Source: Sphaerosporella brunnea
Taxonomy: Eukaryota > Ascomycota > Pezizomycetes > Pezizales > Pyronemataceae
Direction: 5' to 3'
DNA: 45,963 nt
NCBI GenBank assembly: GCA_008704415.1
Contig: VXIS01000358.1
Location: 1-45,963, forward strand
The notes below the pieces were generated by a model. It made no database searches. It was given only the letters and a program-made list of their open reading frames with translations, and was not told the origin of the DNA. The position numbers and the translations under genes were made by a program. Every line of letters begins with the position of its first letter. Position 1 is the stretch's first letter. Below are positions 10,649-22,690 of this stretch, piece after piece.

Positions 10649-12354
10649 TCACTTCCTTTTCTGCCGCTTCTTCTTTTTCTTTTGCTTCTCTCCGCTTTCG
10701 GCCTGGACTTGTGGTTTTTCCTCCGCAGCCTCGGTGTCAACTTCGCCATCGCTGAAGCCTTTCCACTCCTCCCCCTCTTCTGCCTCCTTCTGTACTGTAT
10801 TGTCCTCCGCCTGCACCTTGCTGCCCTCCTCCGCTACCTCCTCCGCCTCCTCATCAACATCCCCATCCCTCACAAACGCCACCACAAAGAACCCAATGCC
10901 TCCATCCTCAATAGGATTACACCTAACACACGCCTGCGCAACCACCTCATCACCACCACATCTCTCGAGCAACCCCCTCCTCTCCCAGCCCCTCAACGTG
11001 CCCTCCTCCCTCCTCTCCACTCTCCATCCGCGTCTCCTAGCCACAGCCGACGCAAGCACGCCCATAACCACATCCTCATTCTCCTCAGCATGAATCGAGC
11101 AAGTAGAATACGTGATCTTCCTCGCCTTCGGGAACTTCATAGCATGAAGTATCGTACCCTTCTGAAACTCCGCAAGCGCAAGTAGCCGTGATTTCTCCAT
11201 ATCCTGCCTACTCTCCTCTTGTTCCCCCTGCTCTTCCTCCACAATCAGCGGTTTCTGCTTCACCTTCTCGGCCGCGGAGCGCTTGCGCTTCTTGCCATTT
11301 TTCTCTGCCGGGTCGGAGAGGGGGATTAGGGAGTACTCCTCTCTACTTACAATCCCGCTCCCGCTACAACTCGGATCGAGCAGTAGGTGAGTGACACCTC
11401 TCAACTCCTCGGATTTTGGATCCGCCTTCAAAAAGTCCTCTCCAGCCTTGATAGTGATGACCGCATCTCCACCCGCTCTCGAGACCATCTTCTTGAGTAC
11501 CTCTGCGCGCCTCGAGTCCTTTTCAAACGCTGTGACAGTGCCTCCATTTCCGTCCCCTAGCAGCGCCGCAATATGCGTAGTCTTATTCCCCGGCGCTGCC
11601 GTCGCATCAATCGTCCTAGCGCCCTTCGGCGGGTCTAGTAAATGCGCTGGCAGGCACGAAGAGCGGTCCTGCAGGATCAACGCGCCGGATTTGTATAGCG
11701 GATGTGCGATAAGATCGATGGCGGGCGGGAACGCCAGGAGGTTTTCAACGATCGGGTCTTTATAGTAAACCCTCGCATTCTTAGCAGTCGCCGCGGCATC
11801 AAGCAGGCTCTTCAACTCAGCCACCTCCATGTACTCCGCAAATCCCGCCTTCAACACATCCGAAAGCGTAGTCTTGAGCGCATTGACGCGAACCCATCGA
11901 GGAATCTTCGCAGCAGCCTCTTTATCCGCCGCCTCCTTTAGCGCCGCCGTGCTGCCGAGCCCGCGCCGTATCCGTGCCCGCGTGAATTCCGCCGAGAGCC
12001 GCGCTTTGTGTTTCAGCACCGCGTTTTTGAGTGGACCGGAAGAGGTGGCGATGCCGTTGCGGGTGAGGAGGTGGTCGTGCAGGAGGAGGAGTGCGAGCGG
12101 GTGAGTCAACTATCCAGCATCACCATCAGCAACTCTATCCTCAATCCCCCAAGGCGGGAGCGAACCTTCTTCTCGATCCCCAAAATCCCACTATTTTCAA
12201 TGACCTCATTGAGAATAGCCTGATGCTTGAGCGTCTCAACGATGAGAGCATAAAGGCGCGCAGGCGGCGATTTAACAGGCTGATGGTAAATTCTCGACTT
12301 CAGCGATCCATTCGGGGCCGTAAGAATCGTCGCAGCCTCAAGGTATAGCGACAT
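10649..12354 (-). CDS. RCM1: 25S rRNA (cytosine-C5) methyltransferase, Rcm1/NSUN5 family
   Basis: Two exons, 12354-12166 and 12109-10649, give 549 residues. The 56-nt intron starts GTTCGC and ends GATAG. Splicing joins ...GIEKK to LTHPLALLLLHDHLL, matching the NSUN5 pattern of EKKL followed by a leucine-rich LLL motif; the unspliced frame runs into TGA at the junction. The SAM-binding motif DATAAPGNKTT is at 231-241, the conserved DPSCSGSG with Cys311 at 308-315, and the catalytic STCS with Cys400 at 398-401. Both cysteines used by RNA m5C methyltransferases are therefore present. A charged, Lys/Glu-rich insert sits before the catalytic segment, and the C-terminus is a highly charged tail ending in a Lys/Arg run, as expected for a nucleolar protein. 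In yeast the enzyme methylates C2278 of 25S rRNA. Confidence 0.92.
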
Positions 12355-13776
12355 CGTGGGGTGAATGGGTGGTGAGGAAAGAAGGGCCGACGTTGCGATA
12401 AGGTTTGTGTGTGGGCAGGGATCTCGGCTGCCTCTTAGCCAGGAACCAAAAAAAAATCCTGCGCGTGAGGGAATTTTTGTTTGGGAACGGATCTGGCGAT
12501 CGAGGGTGCGAGAACCGACCCAGTTCGTTATGTAACTACATGTATATGTGGAATAACACGCGTACAGAAAATTGTTGCTCAAGGACATTGCGTAATAGCA
12601 TCACAAAAATGCACTCGACACCACCTGCATCTCCGATTCGCTGCTCGCTATCAACAAACGCTTTGGGATGTCCTCAAAAGTATTACCCAGTCACTCTCAA
12701 TGTGGGCAAATCGACAGCAGATCATACTTGGCGTTCGACTGCCCCTCCAACACTCTACTTAAACAACAACCTTCCCCCCTCCAATGGATATCAAGCGCCC
12801 AAGCAGCAGAGTTCAACTGGCGGTAATATTACCTCCCCCGACGTCGACCGCATCCGGCCCATCCAATCCCCTCTCCAGGCCAGGCAGGCCCCTCAACCAA
12901 AATCAGAAAAAAAATAAAAATAAAAAAAAATATCCAAAGCACCACACCAGAGGAGCGATCAACGAATAGAAAAAGACTACCAGAGGACAAAAGAAAAAGC
13001 CACGCGTCCGAGGAAAAAAGACAAAAAACGCAAGGAGAGCAAAGTGAGAGAAAAATGAGATGATGCCTAGGAAAAATCCAATGAGTGAGTGATTGAAGAG
13101 ATATGAGACGGACCGCCCCGGCCCCGTTTTAAATCATCCGAAAACAAAATACACGCCATCGAAATCAGTTAAAGAGAGAGATATACAAACGCAGTAACAC
13201 AGTTATGAGAAAGAAATTGGTATGTTCGATGATGATGAACGATGCTTTGATGATGATGATGGTAATAGAAACGCAAAAAAACCAGAACCGCGCAACAAAG
13301 TACAACCCTCGAAAGTGGCAACCCCATGCAGAGAATACTCGAGATGCATCAAACAGGAACAAGGAAAAAAAAAAAAACAAGGAAAACCCCCAGCGCAAAA
13401 AGAAAGACAAATGGAAAACAGCAGAGAATACAAGGAAATAGAACCAGAAGCCCATGTTGTGTCGCTCCCTGACGTGACATGAAACAGTAGAGAGTCGCAG
13501 TAGTGGTAGTAAAAGTAGTAAAGTGTAAAAGCAACCGCTCGCCCAAAAAAAAAAAAACCCAACACCACAACCGACCGAACACGCCCTTCCCCTGTGAAAA
13601 AACCCCGTGATATCCGCAAGCCCTTTCCTACTTTTTTAGATACAGCAAACAGCACACGCTTCTAGAGGAAACAAAAATATATGCCGTTTATGATGAAAAC
13701 CGCCGCCAACAAGAAATAGAGAGAAATGCCCCAAGAAAATCAAAAGATCTTTCAGACGCCTCATAGTATTGGGTCG
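12355..13776. other. Gene-poor stretch between RCM1 and BNI4
   Basis: 5' flank of RCM1 and 3' flank of BNI4, both on the minus strand. 12900-13560 is strikingly A-rich on the plus strand, with repeated A6-A12 runs. It probably includes the BNI4 3' untranslated region. Apparent frames here are low-complexity Lys/Asn or Phe strings and are not supported. Confidence 0.5.
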
Positions 13777-16192
13777 TTAGAAGAAATGCGTGTACACTTT
13801 GGATTCCTCGTGAACATCCATCTCCTACGCATGAAATTAGCACGAATAATCTTTCCAACCGACCTGGGGTAATATACCATCTTGAATGTGTTCAACTCCT
13901 CCTTGATTTGCTGGGCCAAGAGAGGAGTCAGTCGGTTGCAAGTAGCGATCTCTCCACGACGATCGTATTCACCACTAGGCCAGGTATCATGGAAAGTGAT
14001 ACGAGGGCTAAAGCTGACGTTGTACTTGGCCGCAGCGTTGGGAGAGGAGGGTGCACTGTGGGAGTTTCCGGCGTTGATCTTAGGAGGCGTAGCAAAATAT
14101 CCTTCCTGGTTTTGGCCGGCGAGGGATCGGTTGCTGCTAGGCCGCTGGTTCTCGTTTCCAGAGATGTTGGGAATCTCAGGAAGGACGTAAGCCGGTTTCG
14201 CGACCGGGGAGGATGAGCCAGAATCTGCAGCCATGGAAGTCAATAACTCTCTCTGCGGGAAACAGCAATTGATGCATACGCTTGAGGATTCCCTTCCTTA
14301 TCGTGTTAAGGACCTCTGCACGTTCTTGTTCTCCGCCCACGATGCTCATTCGCCTGTAGCTGCTACCACTGGCGCTACCTCTTCTCATGTCATTTCCGGC
14401 AGAGCCTGCCCGAGTATTAATCTCGAGCGAGTTCCGCTCTAGCTTAGGGAAGCCAGTTCCACCACCAACGTGGTCGGACGCGTTTACATTGACGTTCACA
14501 ACTTTTCGCTCGGCCTCGACGGTAATCATCGAAACTTGACCAGTACTTGGCGGCGACGAAACAGGGCCATTCGCTGCTTCGACGCCGGTAACGGACTTTG
14601 GTCGGAAAAGTCCGACAAGAGAGCGGCTAGACCTCTTGAGTCCCTTCCCCATTTTCCTAATCATGATGGAAGCAGAAGAGGCGGTCGAAGAAACGGATAT
14701 GTTGTCCGTGGAGCCAGTGAAGAAGTTGCCCTGGCCATTATAGATGTTTTCGCCCAACCCGGCAGCTTCCTGACGTCTTGCGATGCGTGCCTGCTCCATG
14801 TCCTGCTCTTCCCTAAATCGATCCTGTCGAGCCCTGGCCCGCTCAGCAGCCTCCTCCCCACGCATGGCATTGACAGCCGAAGCCTTTCTCAGTTCAGCCG
14901 CACTACCGAAGGAAAAGGCACGACGGAGCCTGTTCTTCATTCCCTTCTTTTGACTCTCATTCAAGGCCGTAAGGTGCTCGGCTGCAGCAGAACCTTTAGA
15001 TCCAGCCGAGATCGCAGATTCTGCCGTCTTCGGTGGGTTCGGCTCTGGTTCCACAGCCGACCTCGAGAGCGGCGATGGGGCGGTCATGCGCTTCGTGACA
15101 TCGGCCGAAGAGCTTCGAGGGGGAATCTGAAGGTGTTCGTTCGAAGGTGCAGAGGAAGCAGGTGGCATCGGGGCACTTGCCGGGTTCGAGGCATTCGAGA
15201 CAATAGAATTGCGGTTGCTCTGCAAAAAAATCAGTCAGATATGAATGGTTGCAAGGAAAGCATGAGATGCTTACCGAAGCTCGAGACGAACTACCCGAGG
15301 CCGAGCTATCGGTGCTACCCGTTCGTCCGCTTCCTGGTCTCATTGGGGGCTTGAATTCCACGATTCCGTTGCTTCCACCGTGGGATCCTGTTGTCCCGTT
15401 GTTGGTGAGCTCCTGCCTCAAGAAATTTTGAAAGTTCTCGGCAGTTATTGAGCCAGGGCCCACTGATCTTCGCCTGTTCTGCAGTGACGAGGCGGAGGGA
15501 CGGTTGTAAGCGTGGATATCATCGACGGACTGGCTCCTAAGCTGTCCTTCGTAGTCACCAATGAAGGGTGCCTTTACAACACCCTGTCCGACATTACCAG
15601 TGTGAGGTAATGAAGGCGTACTGCTTGCTCGACTGGGCTGTGAGTAGACGGCAGCAACAGCGGCCATCCCCGAACCACTCGGCTGAGCCGAACCTGCAGG
15701 CATGCCGAGCTGAGAGTTTCTGTTGGCTCTCTTATATCTGTCGGGTTTTTCTCGTGCGGGGGACGCGAGTGTTTGGGCGGAAGCGGGTATCACAGTCGAA
15801 ATAGGCCGGGGGTTCGGACGCGGGATTGAAGAGTCGTCCATTGAGCGGGCAGAGGAGTGCGAGGACGGTGCACGCAAGTTAGAGTCGGGTGATATCGAAT
15901 CCAACGAGGTGTAGCCTTGTCGAGTATCCTCCGGTCGCCCGCTCACAGCTCCAGGTTTAGAACCAGAAGAACTTGGGGGTTTCGAGTTCGCGAGGCTGGG
16001 AGTCGAAGTGAAGGCATGAAGGGGGACGGGTGTTGTGCTGTAGCCCTGGTATCTTGTGCCACTGTTGTTGTTGTATCGTGCCGGCTGGGTCGGACCCTGA
16101 GCGGTACCATGCGACGCTTGCGAGCGTGGCTGCATGAGGCTAATGGGAGCTGAAGATTGTTGGGTGGGATAGGTCTGGACAAGAGCTGCCAT
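13777..16192 (-). CDS. BNI4: BNI4-like PP1-targeting scaffold
   Basis: Four exons (16192-15275, 15219-14280, 14224-13878, 13824-13777) with introns of 55, 55 and 53 nt give 750 residues. Most of the protein is Ser/Pro/Arg-rich and disordered. Conserved islands are RRAFSFGSAAELRKA and GNFFTGSTDNISVSSTASSA, followed by a basic segment ending GLFRPKS. The C-terminal ~60 residues are the family signature: KYNVSFSPRITFHDTWPS (a V-x-F docking motif for PP1), then the ATCNRLTP segment, and after the last intron EMDVHEESKVYTHFF at the very end. The tiny last exon (15 codons plus stop) is certain because it restores this ending. In yeast, Bni4 tethers Glc7/PP1 and chitin synthase III to septins at the bud neck; here it probably serves septation and cell-wall chitin. 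Confidence 0.9.
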
Positions 16193-19100
16193 CGTGGAGC
16201 GATCCCCACTAGCGGTTAAAGCAGCCAGGCCGACAACAAGTCTTCAGGCGTTGCCGTCGAGAGGGCGTGAGGGGGAGGAGGTTCTCGGTGGTGGTGGTGG
16301 GTGGGATAGTTAAAAGTCGACTTCGAGTTCAGTCAGACGAGCTGGTAGGAAAAAAAGTCTATGAACAAATTCGCGATGCGGGCGTCCGTTCTGAAGACAC
16401 ACAAATGTAAGCAATTCGGGCTCGGGTCCAAACGTGGAAATCACCTGCATCCAGGGAGAAATGGCGGACGGCGGGTTGCTGAGGGACATGATAGGAAGGG
16501 CAGGGCAGGCACACCAACACAAGCAACAACAGCAAGCAACTCGAGATGAAGGAGATCACTAACCCCTTGAAAGCTTTGACCACGCAAGAAAAAAAAGAAA
16601 AAAAGAAAATGAGACAACGAGGGCAATCGTCCACAAAGAATTAAAACCGTAGGTTGCGCAAAATGTTCACAAGAATTGAATCAATGAACAAAAAGCCGAC
16701 TATCGCGAGGTTGAGGGCAACTTCGATCGTAGCTACAGTATGTTTTTTTTTTTTGGGGGGGGGGGTGGGGTTTCGAAGTCGCGCTGTCTCCTCCGAATCG
16801 TGGTCGGCCGTGTAAGATTAAAAGAGCGAATATGGTTGAAAGTATGATACTCGCTTCTCGGAGCCAGTGAGGTAAACTTCAGAAGTCAAAGGGAGAAGCG
16901 AAAGTGTCTCGCTTTCGCGCTGCTACGGGGAACCGACAAGATCAAAGGGCGCCGTCGTTCGATGTTCGTCGAGGATTCGTAAGGGTTGGCAGGGACGGGG
17001 TGATCCGAGAAGTGGGAACAACAAGTCCAGCAGTCTATTGGGGGTGTGTGCGTTCTGGTGAGGGAGTCAAGCGAGCGAAACGGACCGCGGTGGATGGGCA
17101 GGAGAGAGGAAGGCTGTGTATTTCTCTCGCCGGCTGCGGTGGAGTTGAAAGTGAAGGGGGTGGTGGTGGTGGGGGGGGGGGGGCAGTTGGTCGCTGGGGG
17201 AGCCTTCGAGATGGGGCCAGGGGTACCACAGAAGGCGCGAGAGAAGTTAATTGGGCGAAGCAACGAACTTGAATGGCGGCTTGGGATGGGAGGCTCGCAC
17301 AAGACGCCGAGATCTCACCGCGCTCGTGCTGTCTCAGAAAAGAAGAATATGAATAATGCGGATCGAGAGGCTCCCAGGGCGACCAGCTTGAAGGGTTGAA
17401 CGAGAGGGAGGAGGAGGAAGATGAGGGCAAAGCGGTACCGGTGGGTGGAGGGGTGGGCGAGCGATGGGCGGTCGGGACGGCGGTGGGCGAGGGACACAGG
17501 GGGAAGGGGGAAGGAAAGGGAAAGGCAAAGGGAAAGGGAAAGGGCTAAGGTATCAGAGAGGTCAAAAAGAGAGAGAGCGAGAAAGCAATAATGTGATGTG
17601 ATAGATGGGGAACGCGCGAGCGAAGTAGGGACGGAAGGAGAGAACCACCGCAACCGCACTGCACGCACACACACCACCTCCACGACCACCACTATCGTCT
17701 ACGACGCGGCTGCTGCAGTGAAGGGTTTTGACGCACAGCACAAGCACAACACGCAGACAGACAGACAGTCAGACAGACAGACAGACAGACAGACGGGCTC
17801 CGAAAGGCAGCAGGCGCAGCCAATCGCGGCGCCGCTTTGGAATTTATTTTACTCGCATAAACACATCGTCCTCCGCGAGCATGCGGAGAGATCCGCAAGA
17901 GTCGATAAATCGCCCCGAAGAAGGGGACCCCGAAATCGACAACGGCTTTTTTTACACCAGAAAAGGGACAGACAGACCCATCCCAGCCAGCTCCAGAGTC
18001 CGTTAGCGTCGCCGCTCTCAGGAGTATTCTGTCCCGCTCTAAACTAAACCCAGCAAGCTCCACCCCAGAAAATCAAATCAATCCCCCCCCCCAATACATA
18101 TGATTATGACATCAGGCAAGGGAAGGCGCACCTACCTACCTATCTTTAATTCTGGACAACATCACAACATCGCAACATTGAATAAACATATCTGCACTGT
18201 ATCTGATAATCTGTTCCGCTGCTGCATCGACGAGTGACACCGCCGTCCCATGGGATCACAGTCCATGCATTTTGCCCCCCGTTTTTGTACCGCCGGGAGC
18301 CCCCCCCCCCCACACACACAGTGATCGTTAGCCCGAGACAAACGGACGAGAACGTCGAAGAACCACGAGAAGAAGCTCTAGAGCGGAGACGCGTCATTTT
18401 GGATGCGAGACAGTGGAAACCCCAGGTTATGGCAGCATTGCGCCTTCCGAAGAAGCTGCCACCAACCATACAGGCGCGATTGCCGTGGTGGACTCGATAA
18501 AACCGGGAGTTATTGGGGATGCAAACGTTGTGTGACTCATGTTATCGCGAAATCGAAATGGGGTCCAAAAGGAGGGACGATTTGCACGACTTTAGGGCTT
18601 TCGTGCCTTGGATGGAATCGAGCGTTACTCTACATAGTCACATAAATACCGCCTCTTCCTCGCATGCATATGGACAAGAACTTCGAGTTTCGGGAGGGGC
18701 AGATTTACGGATTGAAGATCCCGATAGCGGTGGTCTTGTCCAAACGCAACGGCGCCGGCAATAATAGCCGCCAACTGGCCATGATGGCCCATGGGGGATG
18801 TTCAAAGTTGTCTTGTCAATCTCAATCTCTCTCTCTCACACACACACGTCCAACACGTACGCACGCAGCTTCTGCATTCGTCCCCGAAGTTCAGAGTTCA
18901 AACCCACCTTCCTCGCTTCACCACACGCCGGCCGGCCGCTTGCGCTGAAGCTTTTCTTCAACAAAGTTTTTTTTTCAAAGCCACCCGCCGCGCTGCTGTC
19001 CGATGGGAGTTTAAATCTCGGAGGCCCTGCCGTCTTGGCCACACAAACTGCACGGAAAAGCTCAGCTCCGACACGGATGTAGCTTCAAGAATGTCCGATC

Positions 19101-19678
19101 GACAACACGTGGCAGGACTCCTTTCTTCCGAGGACACAATTTCCTCTATGTAAGCCATGGAAAGACGAGGCGAGCGTGGTCAAAACGACATGAGGTCACG
19201 TGAGGCGCAACATCCAATCTCCAAACGTTGAGCACTGCCACTCAGCACTCCACATGGATATCGATACTACGCATTGGGACTGAAACCCATAAGGCTGTGA
19301 GTGAGATGGGCCTGCATTTGTCAATTCAGGCACCAAGTGTCACACCACAAGTCCCAGAACAGAATCGAAAAAGCAGGCTGCGCATGCAGACTCTGGACCA
19401 ATAGTATCAGCCCAGTCTGCATACAACACCTATCGGTGTTCGGACAAAACTGACCCTTTTCAATATCGCGCAAAGAAGTTTAGGGCACGTTTGGAGGTCA
19501 TCCCAACTACCCCAATAAAAATCTTCACAACGGCGGAATCAATTTCAGACTGCTGAAAGGCGGCCGAAAGGCGGCCAAAATGCGGCCATATAAAAACTCA
19601 ATTGGAGAGGAGTTTGCGTGGTAGAGAAAATCAGCCCCCGCCGCGATCCCTATCCGTTGCGTCCCCGTGTCGATCTAG
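16193..19678. other. 3.5 kb low-complexity region, no supported gene
   Basis: Upstream of BNI4. It contains purine-rich stretches on the plus strand (17400-17560, repeated GGGAAAGG), G and T homopolymers (16742-16768, 17161-17183), a C11 run at 18300 followed by CACACACACA, and a CT/CACA tract near 18826-18846. A plus-strand open stretch at 18309-18499 (codons for LERRRVILDARQWKPQ) looks more protein-like than its neighbours, but I do not recognise it and no start is assured. Three copies of AAAGGCGGCC-like sequence lie at 19556-19588, followed by TATAAAAA. Confidence 0.45.
17754..17794. repeat. (CAGA)n microsatellite
   Basis: About ten tetranucleotide units with one imperfect unit (CAGT) near the middle. 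It lies in non-coding DNA upstream of BNI4. Confidence 0.9.
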
Positions 19679-20830
19679 TTACATCGTAGAGTATAATAGA
19701 GTGTTCGTTGCGCATGGTTCATAATTGGCAATCCGCAACATCATACACTCTCGTAACAAAAAAATGAGATAGATATTACCTAGCGATGTGCGGCGGAATG
19801 CAAGATGTCGCGCCTCTTGCAGTTTCTCTCCAATTCTGGGGCTTATAGCAGCAACAGCCTTGAATATCATACTATATGAAGGATGAATTAGATCGTTTCC
19901 CCGGGCCCGTCGGTATTTAGCTTCGATCTCTGTGGATTTGTCTTTCGGCATCAGGGTCTCCTTTATCCAAGGAAATTTCGCCTTGACAGCAGTTTCGGCC
20001 TCAAACAAGGCACTCCACGCCGCCCAATGCTTGAAGAAGCGCGCCTCCGAATCGCTATGGTATCGACTAAGTGTGATCTGGATCGGCACAATCGTCCCGA
20101 TTTGCTGCTCCATATCTCGGTGTACTAAGATCCCGTCGACGGCCCCGAAATTGGACCTCAAGTTGGTGGGAACATACAAGACCAAGGGGTCAAATGTAAG
20201 CTCAGGATAGTCTGACTCGAACATTTGGACGGTATAGTATCGTTTGCGGTGATATTGAACTCATCGCCGGCACTGGTCAGCCAAGACGTAGAGTTTGTCA
20301 ATGTTACTCCGCGCCTTCTGATAACAGAAATCGTACACATCCTCGACTGACGAAAACTTGGTAATAGAGCGCCGAGTCTTAGGATCATCAGCATACGAGA
20401 GCAGAAAAGCCGACTTGATGTTCCTTCGCAAATCCTTAGCCAGGATACCGCAGTGCGGGATGTAAATGACTCTCTTTCCCTGGCGCATTAATAGTATCGC
20501 GAGCGCGGCCATGATATATGACTTCTCATAGCCGACGATGCCTTGGAGCGAGTATATTGTGTTCGTGAACCGCTTCTTCACAGAGACCACCTCGTTGTAG
20601 ATTTCGAGGAACTTGCTCCGGCCCATGTAATCAAAATAGCCGTTATTGTTGAACGTGAAACGATTATACGGCGGCACGTCGAACATATTTGGAGACGGTA
20701 GGTTTAAAAGTTTCGCTGGATTTGCATAGGTTGCAGGATCGGTGGGGGCACGCTGTATCTTATCCCAAAGTATGCGGTAATCTGAAGACCGTAAGCCTCG
20801 ACCACGTAGCAGGAGAGAAGGAGCTGTAAC
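19679..20830 (-). pseudogene. Broken CRN/RHS-like P-loop NTPase with nuclease-like C-terminus
   Basis: One minus-strand frame runs from 20830 to 19679 and is interrupted by a single in-frame TGA at 20261-20263. Upstream of the stop lie SSDYRILWDKIQRAPTDP, FDYMGRSKFLEIYNEV and a degenerate Walker A (GIVGYEKSY, where Glu replaces the glycine of GxGKS), then LLMRQGKRVIYIPHCG and a Walker B-like LYVLADQ. Downstream, FGAVDGILVHRD and VPIQITLSRYH resemble the PD-(D/E)XK-like half of Crinkler/RHS-type NTPase-nuclease proteins. A possible N-terminal exon begins at the ATG at 20999 (MPKLGSSRRK), but a clean junction was not found. The stop and the Gly-to-Glu change are both C:G-to-T:A transitions in principle. 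Family recognition is by motif order only. Confidence 0.55.
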
Positions 20831-22690
20831 CTACCATCAAGTCTCCGGTTCTAATGATCACCGCCTGTCTTTGCCCTGGTGGTGTATTTCGATTTGGGCG
20901 GAGCGAAGGAAGAATTGGAGCTGAAGGGTGGTCCTCGCCTCGACTGGTGGACCTGTACAACGCCACTACTTTTCTTCGACTTGATCCCAACTTAGGCATG
21001 GTAGATAATCAATAGACCTCTCCTCGCTGCTCGCCTTCGGGGATGACCGCGCTTAGGCGGCATGGTGGATTGGACGGACGGGAAATCCAGTATTTCCCAG
21101 CCCTACGCCACATCGCCGAGAGCGGGAAGCCACGCTGGTAGCGGTAAAGACGCCCGACGGCCTTGCCATAGCCAAGTCCATTCGCTTGTGCGCAAACGGG
21201 CCGACAATCGTATTTGCTGTTGCTGTATATTTGTCCCTGAGACACGATCCCATTCCATCTTTGCCGGAAGTCGGGACCAACCGCCTTTCCAATCGTCCCA
21301 AAAAAAAACTTCCGTGAAGGATTTGCACAGGGAGTAGAAGGACTCCAGAATGGTCAAGCGGAATCGCAAATTCTTACGCACCCCGCAGTTCAACGAGCTT
21401 GCATAAGTCCTTAGTCTCTATGTACTTACTATGCACCCAACGGCTTCTACATATAGCAGTATTATACCCGCCCTTGCAAATCCGGCAGCCGCTCTTAACC
21501 ATACCAGAGTGCAGTCAATCGCCGCGCGCGAGACGTTGAGTCAAACTGGAACGTCGAACACATATCAAAAGAAAAAAAAAACTATATGCGCTCGGAACCG
21601 CGTTCCTCATTTCGTCAGGTAAGTGTCTCACTCTGCGACTCGGTGTCGCGCCACTCAATCTGGCCGCAAGGCTTGTATACGAGTGCGACGTTGTGATCTG
21701 GCTATCTGTCTGGGTTACATCCGACATCCACGGGTGCACTTTCTTTTGCTGTGATGGATACATGTCGATTGAAGGACTGGACTGTCTCAAGCAAGCGGGA
21801 GCCCACAGCTGCCTGCACATGCAAGATCTCAAGTCAACCACAGCCGCAACCGCGACACGCCCCCCCACCCTGCCCCTGGGGGCCCCGGTGAGCTCAGTCT
21901 TCCACCTGCCCCATAAAACCCATGTTCCTCCACTTCCCCGCATTAATATTCCTCTTGCTCGCCTCCTCTACATATTCACACTGCATACTCAAGAAAACCG
22001 GGTGGAGATAGATTGTCTACTTATCAATTCACCGTGCATCAAGCCCGACGTCTGGCGCCAGCAGCGCGGTATCTACCATGCCATGGCCAGCACGGAAGGT
22101 GCGATATTATCTGCAGACAATATTCGTGTAGTGCACAGACCCCTCCCCGCCCCCTCATTCTGATGTATCGATGATGATCAACGGGTTTCCCCCATCCGTG
22201 CGCTCGCGATTTTCCGCCCTCGCAGCAAACCTGCAGCCTCCACGATCCGGAGTTCCCGAGTAAACACCAGCAGCAAAACACACCTGTCCTGGAGTGAGGG
22301 ATGCGTTGTGTCCACCCATGGCCATCGCCACTCCTGATCCACAGCTCCCTCGCCCTGCATATCGGTGGTAACCGATCACTTCACAGCTGAAAAGCAAGTT
22401 CCCATCCTATCGCAGCATTTGTTCCCCCCTCCCCTTTCCCTGCATATCGATATCTCGACAACAAAATTTCTGCAGGGTGCGTGCGCAGTGAAACACTTCG
22501 CTGCAGCTGGATCTGTGTATATGCATATGTAGAGGAGACAGAGCTGAGTGTCGAGTAAGTGTGTGTGACGTCAATGAATGATTGGTTACGGTGGAGCTCG
22601 AGTACATACTGCAGTGCCAATCACTCGGTTCCCCATAAAGAAAATAGTGTCTATCATGCTCTAGATATCCTACACATGTATATAGCGGCA
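20831..22690. other. Intergenic stretch, nothing recognised
   Basis: This holds the possible first exon of the broken NTPase gene (20884-20999, minus) and then about 1.7 kb in which I see no gene. The many overlapping short frames on both strands lack family resemblance. The part nearest 22690 is likely DUS1 3' untranslated sequence. Confidence 0.45.
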
